Shown: positions 9,501 through 18,500 of the stretch, piece by piece | How positions within the stretch are numbered: position 1 is the stretch's first letter | How the letters are laid out: every line of letters starts with the position of its first letter | Source: Hepatocystis sp. ex Piliocolobus tephrosceles | Taxonomy: Eukaryota; Apicomplexa; Aconoidasida; Haemosporida; Plasmodiidae | DNA length: 22,130 nucleotides | Assembly (NCBI GenBank): GCA_902459845.2 | Contig: CABPSV020000225.1 | Coordinates: 1-22,130 of the forward strand | Direction of reading: 5' to 3' | Notes under the pieces: model-generated | What the model was told of the DNA's origin: nothing | Databases searched by the model: none | What the model saw: the letters and a program-made list of their open reading frames with translations, nothing else | Translations under genes and position numbers: made by a program

Positions 9501-10208
9501 CAAATACAAGTAAACAATTTACAAGAAATGAATCAAAATAAACATAAAAAGAAAAAAATACAAATAATTGAAAATAAAAAAAAAGATGGAAAAAAACTCT
9601 TTTTAGTTCGTTTAAATGAACATATATATCGTGAAGCTACAAAGGATGATCTTACAAAAATGAATGAAAGTAAGCCTAGTTGTAATAAACAGGAAATGGT
9701 CAAATGTAATGAAAATACTACTGGAGGTGAAAATGGAGATATTAATAGAAGTCGTATTTGTGAGAATAATAACCGTGATAACGAAAACGATAATAAAACA
9801 CAAGGAGAGTGGTATGACGAAAAAAATAATAAAAAATTTAATTTAAAAAATGTTATAAATTTAAATAATATGTTTAAAAGCTTTAGAAATAAAAAAAACA
9901 ATCAGAATAATAGTAGTGGATATTCAAATAAAAACAACAGTGTAAATAGTTATGTTATATCTGCATCTGAATACTGTGAAATCTGTGATGAACGCTTAAA
10001 AAATGTGGTACTATATCCATGTATGCATGGAGGTTTCTGTGAAACTTGTGTTAGATTAATGATATGTAGTTCTTTAAAAATTAACGACTCACATCCTAGT
10101 TGCCCTTTGTGTAGAGACCCAATTCAAAATGTATATAAAATAACGTATGAAAAAAAAAAAAAAATTGTCGAAGCTGTTACCTTATTGAATATAAAATCGA
10201 AAAACTGA
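6549..10208 (+). CDS. Multi-pass membrane RING-finger protein, probable E3 ubiquitin ligase
   Basis: A single-exon protein of 1,219 residues. The C-terminus carries a complete C3HC4 RING: C1143-x2-C1146, C1158-x-H1160, C1164-x2-C1167 and C1185-x2-C1188, with CPLC closing the domain. RING domains of this spacing recruit an E2 and transfer ubiquitin. Hydrophobic segments lie near residues 431-452, 814-836, 862-884, 892-915, 932-957 and 961-978, so about six membrane spans precede the RING. Residues 1-425 are Asn-rich, with an acidic block (EEEEGEIEEDDERED) before the first span. A loop of about 360 residues between spans 1 and 2 is low complexity, with KSNENGD, poly-Ser and DKTKQNGD repeats. 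If the RING is cytosolic and the span count is six, the N-terminus is also cytosolic and this loop faces the lumen. Polytopic RING ligases such as Hrd1 or RNFT1 act in ER quality control; a similar role here is inference. The start ATG follows an A-rich leader with stops upstream. The 3' neighbour is convergent. Confidence 0.85.
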   Translation: MIESNRDSIMNIQEKGSKRNCNVYNLKNESSNNIVNFYDISLPCVGNDNCSFMFGIKKEMFINDINEYMTQDIEINNSNLQQEYEIVALHGSKKKKNGNKINISETNESINNNAYNNNNNNNHYITENQNSIIDENMCSSIRDNVVLNPLPDVTLSENNKSIEQNKNINENNKFFNQEIELDEVNSNTNNINKINDIQQDIMRFPGEEYVIERSIKEAEEVMLPNMTVHNLYSVNDNSTTNVLDNTINAQSQVSITNNNTFIINENASLSTNILVNSHHLNNNNLMNEHIHTSDPVATPIHTNHSDNEINIDNHRRNQGINNNFLPNILNQNGLMNYTGINNNYSHEEGSNENDLNYYALSISNELNATRQNINSNRSDDGVEEEEGEIEEDDEREDTGEQELTKKYFLSKLLGYEITLNLEEYNLNSAIKTILFVFLLLTLFSIEFVLLYNNLFKININDNNIVLIESLYNNSFTNNFLLQFNKNDSNNVLLTNDIIKEEIQNNNIKLHDDMCNVLHKFHIVCNLIENVSKTDQNSNNLNNSLFDSSMYGLNIFKTDNVLADNFKSNNTIDLIHQSVDKSNEIDCKSNENGDKSNENGDKSNENSSSSSSSSKNSKNGDSKVKRSCDKPKQNSDKTKQNGYRINKGIDKTKQNEEKIKHPSDKTKQNGDKINKTGDRTKRSIDKTKPISDKTINGDNNKYNGRNDLSGNNNYNKNENINLYDNNSNGVNDGKKLTVQNKKTMENDLNTKLNIAEKTIRIYDELKSMGMLVYKVNESILSPCKNIMIKSNDNNDHSKSIFLFVSARKHLQISKLFLFFIIFFFGIHIALVLSRILYDFILFLSFKNYQLSVSSKRKYVAKYLWSVSTILFLGILLGDECMVWLLHDLDPIFNYYFQFFIWYISIFCFLTYLFSELLRIYGEKNENNTSIYLSYYLLYIHEFLFVTNILLACVFMLININKATVITMIITLIVLFIDMLNDSYLEQIQVNNLQEMNQNKHKKKKIQIIENKKKDGKKLFLVRLNEHIYREATKDDLTKMNESKPSCNKQEMVKCNENTTGGENGDINRSRICENNNRDNENDNKTQGEWYDEKNNKKFNLKNVINLNNMFKSFRNKKNNQNNSSGYSNKNNSVNSYVISASEYCEICDERLKNVVLYPCMHGGFCETCVRLMICSSLKINDSHPSCPLCRDPIQNVYKITYEKKKKIVEAVTLLNIKSKN
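8281..8640 (+). repeat. Coding repeats in the membrane RING protein loop
   Basis: Within the RING gene, a 21-bp unit coding KSNENGD (about three copies) is followed by an (AGT)n serine run near 8363-8388. Degenerate units coding DKTKQNGD/DKINKTGD follow. These repeats make up much of the long loop between membrane spans 1 and 2 and are the kind that change length between strains. Confidence 0.8.
9975..10112 (+). other. C3HC4 RING-finger domain coding segment
   Basis: All eight zinc ligands are present in order and within family spacing limits (11 residues between C2 and C3, 17 between C6 and C7). A hydrophobic CPLCRDPI follows the last pair, as in active RING ligases. The segment sits about 30 residues before the stop. 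Confidence 0.9.
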
Positions 10209-11208
10209 ATATTATTGCGAGCGTCAGCGGGTATGTAAACAAATCTGAATTAATATATTATCTATAATATAGGTTTTTTTTTATTTTTTTATTTTTTTAT
10301 AAGTTTATATACATGTTTTTCATTTAAAAAGTTACTACATTATTTATAACAAAAAAAGAAAAAAAAGAAAAAAAAGAAAAAAAAGAAAAAAAAGAAATAT
10401 TATTTATTTTGTGCCAGGATATATAAAATATATATATATATATATATCTTCTTCCGAATTTTACTTCTGCTTTTTGATTTATGCTATGTGCTTCTAATTT
10501 ATGCTTTTTATTTTTGCTTTATGATTTACGCTTCTCATTTTTGCTTTATTATTTACCCCTTCTCATTTTTGTTTTTTGATTTTTTTTTCTTTAGTTTTTT
10601 CATTTTATTATTATTTTTTTTTTTTGTTGCTTGTAAGCTTTTAATTAATGCAATTTCATATGCTGTATTTTTACTTAAAACTGTATAGTAATATGTGTAT
10701 GCATATATGCATGTACATGTAAAAACACTTAAATACAAAAAAAAAATAAAAAAAAAAAAAAAAACTAGTAAATATTTATTGTACAGACAATATAAATTAA
10801 AAACATGTGTCAGCATTTATGTGTTGCTCAAAATTGTACATACTCCCATGTACATATATATAATAATGCTATTAACAACTAACACTTTAGATTAACCCAT
10901 AAAGTGCTAACGTTATATATATATATATATATATATTAACTTTTTTATATCTTGGACCACCCAAACTAAAATGATGTGTTATATTGGTTTCTTAAACTGA
11001 GTTTTAAATATAAGATTTAGTCTTTAACTTTTGGCCAAATTATTTAATCAAAGGATTTTAAGACCTAAATGATATGTATATGGATGCGTATATAAAAAAA
11101 ATATATAAATAAAAAATAGTGTATATATATAGTTAGTTAAATGTAATTTATGTCATAAGCACATTTATATTGATTCAGTATTTGTGAGCAATAATCATGC
11201 AAATAAAC
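10209..11208. other. Tail-to-tail spacer between the RING and TCAIM-like genes
   Basis: Both flanking genes end here, so it should contain two 3' UTRs. It holds five copies of a 9-bp unit GAAAAAAAA at 10350-10396, a T-rich degenerate repeat with TTTATGCTTTTT-like words at about 10470-10600, and a (TA)n run near 10914-10936. No coding frame with normal protein composition is present. Confidence 0.5.
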
Positions 11209-12661
11209 TTATACATATATAGCAGCGGGTACATATTTACATAGGTATAAAAAAAAAAAAAAAAAAATCAGCTTTAAGTTCATTGTTATAACCTTTGCTC
11301 GAATTTTCCTTGCTTGATCAAGATTGTTCTCTAAAAATGTAAAAAAGGCGTTTAAACAAAAATCCAAGGGTATCTAAAGTGGAGGAAAAAAAAAAAAAAA
11401 AAAAGTCATATTTTATGTGTTTATGCATATACATATATATATATATATATATATGTGGATACATCTATATGTTTACACATGTTCTTGAACATTACAATAC
11501 TCATGCACCTCTTTCCTTCTTCTTTTTTTTCTTTTTTTAAGTTACATATATATATCCAAATGTGGATGATAAGTAAATACTTGGTCCATCATAAATTACC
11601 AGAGGAATTGGCGTTTCATGGTTTTTTAATAATTTTAGACAATTTTCTAACAGCCATTTATCTGCATCATTTTTTAAATGCATTCCACATAACCTTTGGA
11701 TAGCTATTTGTTTTTGATGTTGTTTAATATTTTTATGAAAGTAAATTAAATTCGGATTAAATCCATTATTAATTATTTTATAACTTTGGTCTATATTTTT
11801 TTGATAATAATTATTTTTACTTTCGAGCTGAGGAAATTTTTCTTCTGCTATTTTATTAGCAACTTGATTGATTTGTTGTATTTTCACTTTTTTTCGTTTT
11901 TTATTTTTTATATTTTGATATTTATATAGTAATTTTTTTTTAATATAATAAAAATAATTTTTTTTCTTTTGTATTAATTCGACTGTTTCTTCAGATGGTT
12001 GATAAAGTGCTTGTGTGTTTTTTGTATAATACATTAAATCATCCCATATTGAATTTATATGGCTGTTTTGGTTCTTTTTTTTGTTAGAGCTGTGAGAAAG
12101 GTTATCAATAATGTTTTCATCATTAACATCATCAGTTTCTAGTCCATTTTCTAGTCCAGTTTCAGAAAGGTTTATACTTTTACTAGACTCGTTTGTATTT
12201 TTTATTTTTCCTAATGCATTTTGTATATCATATATTAATTTAGCGATTATATTTTCTTTTTGTTCAAAAGTTATATTATTTGTTACATTTTGTAATTTAA
12301 TAGTAAAATTTTTGTATCTACCCTTTAGTATAACATTATTAGAATTTACATATTGTTTGAAGAATATAATTTTTTTTTCTATGAATATATTATTTTCTTT
12401 ATCCTTTACAGGTGTACACAAAACGTCTATATATGAATTTAAAATGCTTAATGAATCATTATTTATTTTTTTTAATTCATCTGGTAAAGTATGAGCTAAG
12501 TCAGGGTGAACTTCTTTGTAAAAAAAAGCTAGCATCTTTCTTGTGCTTTTTCGAAATATAGTTGATTCATATTTGCGCACGCTAACAAATTGAAATGAAT
12601 ATTTTTTATTTACTATATAACTGTTATGCCAGCTGAAAAATGTTCTAAGCCTTTTCAACAT
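11209..12661 (-). CDS. Mitochondrial TCAIM-like protein (DUF4460/DUF4461), two exons
   Basis: The predicted protein is about 426 residues: exon 1 at 12661-11546 (372 codons) and exon 2 at 11373-11209 (54 codons plus stop). The N-terminus MLKRLRTFFSWHNSYIVNKK is basic and free of acids, typical of a mitochondrial presequence. Residues 41-80 (RKMLAFFYKEVHPDLAHTLP, then NNDSLSILNSYIDVL) match DUF4460, a J-like domain with an HPD at 52-54. The C-terminal part, near GMHLKNDADKWLLENCLKLL and then through exon 2 (IPLDFC, FFTFLENNLDQARKIR), resembles DUF4461 of animal TCAIM, which has an IP motif, an aromatic segment and a QAR helix at this place. The middle, residues 130-230, is Asn/Ser-rich filler. 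The biochemical role of the family is poorly known; in mammals TCAIM is mitochondrial. The ATG at 12659-12661 is chosen; the codon before it is GTG. Exon 2 may itself be followed by another intron, because its last 15-20 residues come from a poly-T stretch. Confidence 0.7.
11374..11545 (-). other. Intron of the TCAIM-like gene (172 bp)
   Basis: On the minus strand it begins GTAACTTAAA and ends in a strong pyrimidine tract followed by CCTCCACTTTAG. Both borders fall in phase 0, joining STFGYIY to IPLDFCLNAFF. Without splicing, the exon 1 frame stops two codons into the intron, so the family's C-terminal motif would be lost. Confidence 0.75.
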
Positions 12662-13003
12662 CACATTACGTCACATAGTAGGTGCAGGTGTGCGTGCAAC
12701 AGTTGAAAATTAAGTTATATGAAGTTATGTGATGTTATGTGAAGCTATGTGAAGTTTTTTTTTTTTTTTTTTTTTTTTTCTATTCTTTAGAAAACCACAA
12801 TAGAGATTGAAAGTGTGCTTTCACAAATGAAATGGAAAAAAGCAAACAAATAAATGAGTAAACTGAGTAAAATAAGTTAAAAAATACTTGCGTTACATAT
12901 ATATGTGATATATATGTGAAGAACACAACTAATTATAAGATGGACTGGTTTTTAAAGTTTAAATAGCATCATAGTTTTATAAAAGCATATTACATTAAAA
13001 CTA

Positions 13004-13056
<53 letters not shown>

Positions 13057-13255
13057 AGCTAATCGTTTTATGCACAGAAATTGAATGTACAATATGTATA
13101 TAGATAAAACATATATACAAATGTTAATTCCTTATGTGTTTTTAATTTTTCCGTACAAAATGGTAAAAATTAGAACATATTATTTTTGTTTTACTTTTAG
13201 CTTTGAAATATTATTTCTCTTTTATCACATACTTAACAAGTATGTACAAATTTAT

Positions 13256-13310
<55 letters not shown>

Positions 13311-13643
13311 GTAGTTTTCCTTGGTATTAGTTGCTTCCGTTTACCTTCACATTTGCCACTTGCTTTAATAAAAAACATATAGAAAAAAGTCAAGGTAAAT
13401 TTTTATTTTATATACTTCTTTTTTTTTTTTATTTTGCTTGTTATGAGTTTATGTTATTTTTTAATAACACAAAAAAATTTAAGATAAAATGAAACATAAT
13501 GTGAGAAAGCATGTGAGAAAGCATGTGAGAAAGGAGAGAGAAAAAAAAAAAAATAAATAAAACAAAGTGCAATTTCTTTAAATGTCACATAAAGTATACA
13601 TGTTTGTAATATAGTTAAAACGCAAAATAATGCTTTAGTGGTA

Positions 13644-13680
<37 letters not shown>

Positions 13681-13839
13681 AGTTGCATAAAAGTATAAAT
13701 GTATTAAAGCATTGATATGTAAATATATAGGATCTATATGCATGAGAATTCCACGGGTTAAGTAGTTAAATGTTTGTACATATTTGGAATGTTTATACTT
13801 GCGTTCCCTTTTCTTTATGTTTTTTTTTTGGAAAAAAAA
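12662..13839. other. Spacer between the Tim10 and TCAIM-like genes
   Basis: Both flanking genes run leftward, so this holds the 3' end of the Tim10 transcript and the promoter of the TCAIM-like gene. Contents: three copies of a 10-bp GAAGTTATGT unit at 12721-12754, a 48-base poly-A at 13007-13054, a (TA)n run near 13268-13306, three copies of ATGTGAGAAAGC (12 bp) at 13499-13534, and a 33-base poly-A at 13646-13678. No gene is seen. Confidence 0.55.
13007..13054. repeat. Poly-A run of 48 bases
   Basis: Uninterrupted A from 13007 to 13054, a few hundred bases upstream of the TCAIM-like gene. Long dA:dT tracts in Plasmodium spacers tend to exclude nucleosomes. Confidence 0.95.
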
Positions 13840-14067
13840 TTATTTCGAAAGTTGTAACTCTTGTAGATTTTTTCCAACTAATGTATGTATTTCCATATAT
13901 TTATAAACACATCTATCAACACAACTCGTTTCTCCTACTGATAAAAATGTATCATTTACATCGGGTATACACTTCCCCCAACAAGCGTTTTGCATTCTTT
14001 TAAATAAATCGGACATACCTAACAACTCAACAACTGTACTATTAACATCACTTACACCTTCACTCAT
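13840..14067 (-). CDS. TIM10: Small Tim chaperone of the mitochondrial intermembrane space, Tim10-like
   Basis: A 75-residue single-exon protein. Small Tims form hexameric chaperones that carry hydrophobic membrane proteins across the intermembrane space to TIM22 or SAM. The twin CX3C hallmark is intact: C29-x3-C33 and C49-x3-C53, with 15 residues between the pairs, and these cysteines would form two intramolecular disulfides. The segment LSVGETSCVDRCVYKYMEIH followed by VGKNL matches Tim10 (GE-x2-C-x-DRCV-x-KY-x-x-IH) better than Tim8, Tim9 or Tim13. There is no N-terminal presequence, as expected for a substrate of the Mia40-type route. It is slightly shorter than usual (about 80-95 residues), with a short C-terminal helix after the second cysteine pair. 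It starts head-to-head with RAD17, 1.5 kb away. Confidence 0.85.
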   Translation of the reverse strand: MSEGVSDVNSTVVELLGMSDLFKRMQNACWGKCIPDVNDTFLSVGETSCVDRCVYKYMEIHTLVGKNLQELQLSK

Positions 14068-14283
14068 TATGTTTTTAGTAGAAAATTGTTTTTAATTGTT
14101 AATTCTTTTTTGGATATGTGTCTATAACAATAAAAAATATAAACGTCATAAAAAAATAAATGCCATAAAAAATGTAAACGTCATAAAAAAATAAATGCCA
14201 TACAAAAATAAAGGCCACAAAAAACAAATGAACCTCAAAATAGTCTACTTTTATTGTTGCATGCCACGGAGTATAATCCTTCG
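14068..14283. other. Upstream region of the Tim10 gene
   Basis: The first 200 bases before the Tim10 ATG contain a degenerate repeat near 14130-14215 built from words like AAACGTCATAAAAAAATAAATGCCATA. No gene is seen. It is the likely location of the Tim10 5' UTR and core promoter. Confidence 0.45.
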
Positions 14284-14475
14284 CGTATGTATATGTATAT
14301 ATATGTATATATATGTATGTATATGTATGTATATGTATGTATATGTATATGTATGTATGTATATGTATGTATATGTATGTATATGTATGTATATGTATGT
14401 ATATGCATGTATATGTATGTATATGCATGTATATGTGCCTAAATGTATGTATATGTACCTAAATGTATGTATATC
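14284..14475. repeat. Alternating purine-pyrimidine microsatellite (TATG/TA units)
   Basis: About 190 bases of ATGTATGTATATG-type repeats, in which purine and pyrimidine alternate almost without break until a few CCTAAATG interruptions at the right end. Open frames rich in Tyr, Met, Cys and Val on one strand and His, Ile, Thr and Tyr on the other are by-products of the repeat. Confidence 0.9.
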
Positions 14476-14799
14476 TCGCCTTTAGCCCTTTTTTTTCGTA
14501 AGTTTTTTTTTTTACTTATCCTTTGATATATTTCTTCGGTACGCGGTTTCTATTTTTATAACTTTTTTCAAACAAATGTATTTATAAAAAAATAAAGTCA
14601 ACTCTTGATAAAAGTATTTGATTAAAAGTGATAAATAAAATAAAAGTAAACACGTGGGTGTTTAACAATTGATAAATTGACCAAATAAAATAAATAAAAT
14701 AAAATAAACGTAGAACAATTTTATCTATTACTATTGTTAGCTTTATTTTTATTGTTACTTTGTTTGTTAATAAAAGAAAACTATTGCTAAATCTTATTA

Positions 14800-14838
<39 letters not shown>

Positions 14839-14914
14839 AACGTATGTATATATGTATATGACATATATGGATACGTATACATAAATATAAGTACTGTACA
14901 ATACAAATGCGCTA

Positions 14915-14951
<37 letters not shown>

Positions 14952-15087
14952 CTACGCAATTATACACTGTGTGAATCGTTTTTTTTTTTTATTTTTTGAA
15001 CTTATATTCACGTTTTGTAAATGCATAAATGATTTGTATACACAATGGCTATTAAGGTTTTATAGCATATGTGGAAAAGGAAGAAAA

Positions 15088-15120
<33 letters not shown>

Positions 15121-15219
15121 TGTATATATGTATATATGTTGCAAAATAAAGGAAATAAAAACTTGGATGGCTCGTGTTTGATTTATTTTTTGGATTTTTT
15201 GTTTCGTTTTGCCAGTTTT
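14476..15219. other. Spacer between Tim10 and RAD17, middle part
   Basis: It contains a 33-base poly-A at 14805-14837 and (TA)n runs near 14917-14945 and 15088-15114. No gene is seen. The frame at 14971-15501 has neither gene-like composition nor family similarity. Confidence 0.5.
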
Positions 15220-15500
15220 CACAATTTTTTAAGTTTGGCATTTTTGTTTTGTTTGCCATTTTTACAATTTTTACCACTTTTACAATTTTTACCACTTTTA
15301 CAATTTTCACCATTTTTACCATTTTTACCATTTTCACCATTTTTACCATTTTCATCATTTTTACCATTTTCATCATTTTTACAATGCTTTCAAATTCTTA
15401 CCACTTTTACAATTATTAACATTTTTGTTTCGTTTTGTTTCGTTTCGTTTTGTTTTGCTTTTTTTTTGCTTTTTTTTGCTTTATGCTTTTCACCAGTGTA
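15220..15500. repeat. 9-bp-based T-rich minisatellite upstream of RAD17
   Basis: Units of ACCATTTTT and variants (ACAATTTTT, ATCATTTTC) recur from about 15255 to 15420, followed by a (GTTTC/GTTTT) stretch and repeated TTTTGCTTTT words to about 15490. It lies 80-330 bases before the RAD17 start and may be transcribed as part of its 5' UTR. Confidence 0.85.
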
Positions 15501-15580
15501 AACAACATTCCCATTTGTCAATATATTATCAAAAGAAAAAAAAAGGTCTTTTTTTTGTATCTGTTAAAAAAAAATAAAAA

Positions 15581-18500
15581 ATGAATAGTTATATGCCTCA
15601 AAGTTTCGATGAAATATTAATAAACAAAAATGACAAGTTAAGTATTTTGAATTTTTTTTTAAATTTAATAAAATTTAACAATGATCCTATATTAAGTAAA
15701 GAGTTAGAAAGCTTATCCAACATCAGACAAGATATAAATGTATTAAATTTGAAAAATGTATGTGTTATTTTAGGAGTACCAGGAAGTGGTAAATCTACTT
15801 TAATAAAATACTTATGTGATAAATTAAATATGCGAAAATTTTCTTATGAATCTATGTCACAAGAGAGTATTAATTTCATTAGAAGTGTTAATAATGAGGG
15901 GGAAGATGCAAATTATTATTACTATCACCCTTATAATGACTTTTTGTTATTTTATAATTGCCAAGTAGGTAAAACAGACAAGTTAAAAATAAATAATGAA
16001 AATAAATATCAATGGAAAGACCATCAAGAAATGTTAAAAAAAGAAAAAAAAAGCTACACTAATAAGACAGATATATCAGTTGAAGATGTGTTGGGTGATA
16101 ATAGTGACTGTACTAATAATCTTCACACTATTAGTGGAAACTGCGGTTGGAGAAGTAACAGTTATAATACCCATAGTAATAATACCCTTACGAACTTTCA
16201 TAACAAAAGAAAATGCTATGATGGTATACAATCAGATTGGTATTTAAATAAGTTTCCCAGACTGGGTTCTGGTACAAATAATACATTTACAAGTAATAAA
16301 AAATTAACAATTAATATTAATGATTATATTTTGGAAAAAAACAAAATTTTAGAAGTTCTACTTGAATGTAATAACATTAGTTATAAAATGAGTAAAGGAT
16401 TTTTAATGCTTTATAAATTTTGTACAAACATAATCAACAGCTTGGTTCAGACTTGTTTGTATATTGGAAAAGAAAACAGTAATTCGAAAGAAAGAATGTA
16501 TACAAATTATAATAAGAAATTACATAAGTGTTGTTTAGTAACTGATGATGTATGGTCTAAACTAATTAGATCGTTAATTAAGTCTAGTAATATAAAAAAG
16601 ATATTTTTGGAATACTTTGAAAAAGTAAACAAAATAGAAAAATCATTTTTAATTGATATATTTGTTAATAGTGATTATGATGAACGAATAATTAGATGTA
16701 TAAATCAGATGAATACATTAAGCGAAGAAGCAAATAAAGAATTACTCGAATCAAATGAAATAAACAATATTGTAATTGAGAATTTACAAATATATAATAA
16801 TTTGAAAAAAAAAATAAATGATGATTTTTATTTTATTGGTGTGTTAAAAGAAGAATTAAACAAATTTATGAAAAAGAAAAACATAAAACATATAATCGAG
16901 TATATTATGTCAGAAAAAAAGCTAATAGAAAAGGTATTGTTAGAAAAGGGAATGACAATGGGTACAAACTTTGGTAGTGATGTACAAAATAATAATGAAA
17001 TGGCATTAACCAATGTATATAATTTTGTAAATTTTGAAAATAGTTTTGTATCGGAAGCAGGGGAAGGAGTAGGAACAGGGGAAGGAGTAGGAACAGGGGA
17101 AGGAGTAGGAGCAGGGGAAGGAGTAGGAGCAGGGAAAGGAGTAGGAGTAGGAGTAGGAGTAGGAGTAGGGGAAGGAGTAGGAGCAGGGGAAGGAGCAGGG
17201 GTAGGAGTAGGAACAGGGGTAGGAGTAGGAACAGGGGTAGGAGTAGGAACAGGGGAAGGGGAAGGAGTAGGAGCAGGGGAAGGAGTAGGAGAAGGGGAAG
17301 GAGTAGGAACAGGGGAAGGAGTAGGAACAGGGGAAGGAGTAGGAACAGGGGAAGGAGTAGGAATGGACACAGAAGAAATAAAAAAAAAACCAACAATGGA
17401 AAAAATAAAAAGTAATGATTATTACAATGATAATGATGTAAGTACCAAGAATAATTTATTAAACGAAAGAATTAATAAGTGGATAGAATCAAATAAACCA
17501 AAAATAGCAATTACAGAGGTAATAACAAAAAATAACTCAAATGATAAATTAATGGAATATTTTAAAATAAGGAATCTATTAAATATAAGAGGAAACAAAA
17601 TAAAAGAGTTGTTAAAAAAAGTACGTACTGGGAAAAAGTATTACCATATTAAAATTCATATAGATGAAGATATGGAAGGAGTTAGTAAAAGTTATGTAAA
17701 TACTGGTGGGGAATATATAAATGGTCTGAGTGAGAATTATAATTTGAATGAGAGTTCTAAACAGTATGACAATTCAAAATCACATGATAATTATAACAAT
17801 AGTTTTCCTCTTGGAGATAAGTCTTTAGAAAACATGATTTATTTACAAGTAATAAACAAAATGAACACAAATTTAGTTAATAACTTAAATTTATGTAACT
17901 TATTAAAAGAATCCATTATTTGTAATCTTTTTATGAGTAATTGTATATCAAATATAAATATAATAAATTATATAATTTTAATGTATTTAAAAAATGAGAC
18001 AGCTAATACATTAATTAAAAATAATAATACGCGTAAAAGAATAGATGAAAATTGTTTTGATTCACATCACAATTTTGACTTAAACAAAAATTATAATCAT
18101 CTATTGGATGTACCTATTTGTTTAAAAACACCTATGGGTTTAAAAACACATATGGGTTTGGGTGATAACCACATTAGTAACAATAACGATGGTATGTATA
18201 ATAATATAAAATATATAAGTAACAAAATGGAAAGTGAAAAAATAGAAACAGAAGAATTGAGCCCAATAAATAGTAACAGCTCATCAAACAATAATAATAA
18301 TGATAGTTATAGTAACATGGATAGTAGTACAAAAGGATACAACAACAGAAGTAATTACATAGATTCCTACTCATATGAGGTGAATCATAGCCTTTTTGAT
18401 TTATCCAAAAAAACTATTGCTAAAATTATGAATTATTCGATAGAAATATACAAAATACATAATCGAATAATAAATAATTTTAAAAAATGTTCTGAAATAT

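Noticed and set aside
12662..12664. GTG one codon upstream as the start of the TCAIM-like gene
   Set aside because: Nuclear Plasmodium genes start at ATG; the ATG at 12659-12661 directly follows it in frame.
14971..15501. 176-codon plus-strand frame and the opposing Lys/Met/Val frame before RAD17
   Set aside because: Both are translations of the T-rich 9-bp repeats and (TA)n; no family similarity.
1253..15580. tRNA, rRNA or spliceosomal RNA genes in the spacers
   Set aside because: I looked for GGTTCGA-type B boxes and U6-like starts and saw none; a covariance-model search would be needed to exclude small RNAs.
16828..17396. Minus-strand Pro/Thr/Ser frame ([11 protein letters not shown]) of 180 codons
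   Set aside because: It is the reverse reading of the Gly-Glu repeat of RAD17; the plus frame carries the conserved domains on both sides.
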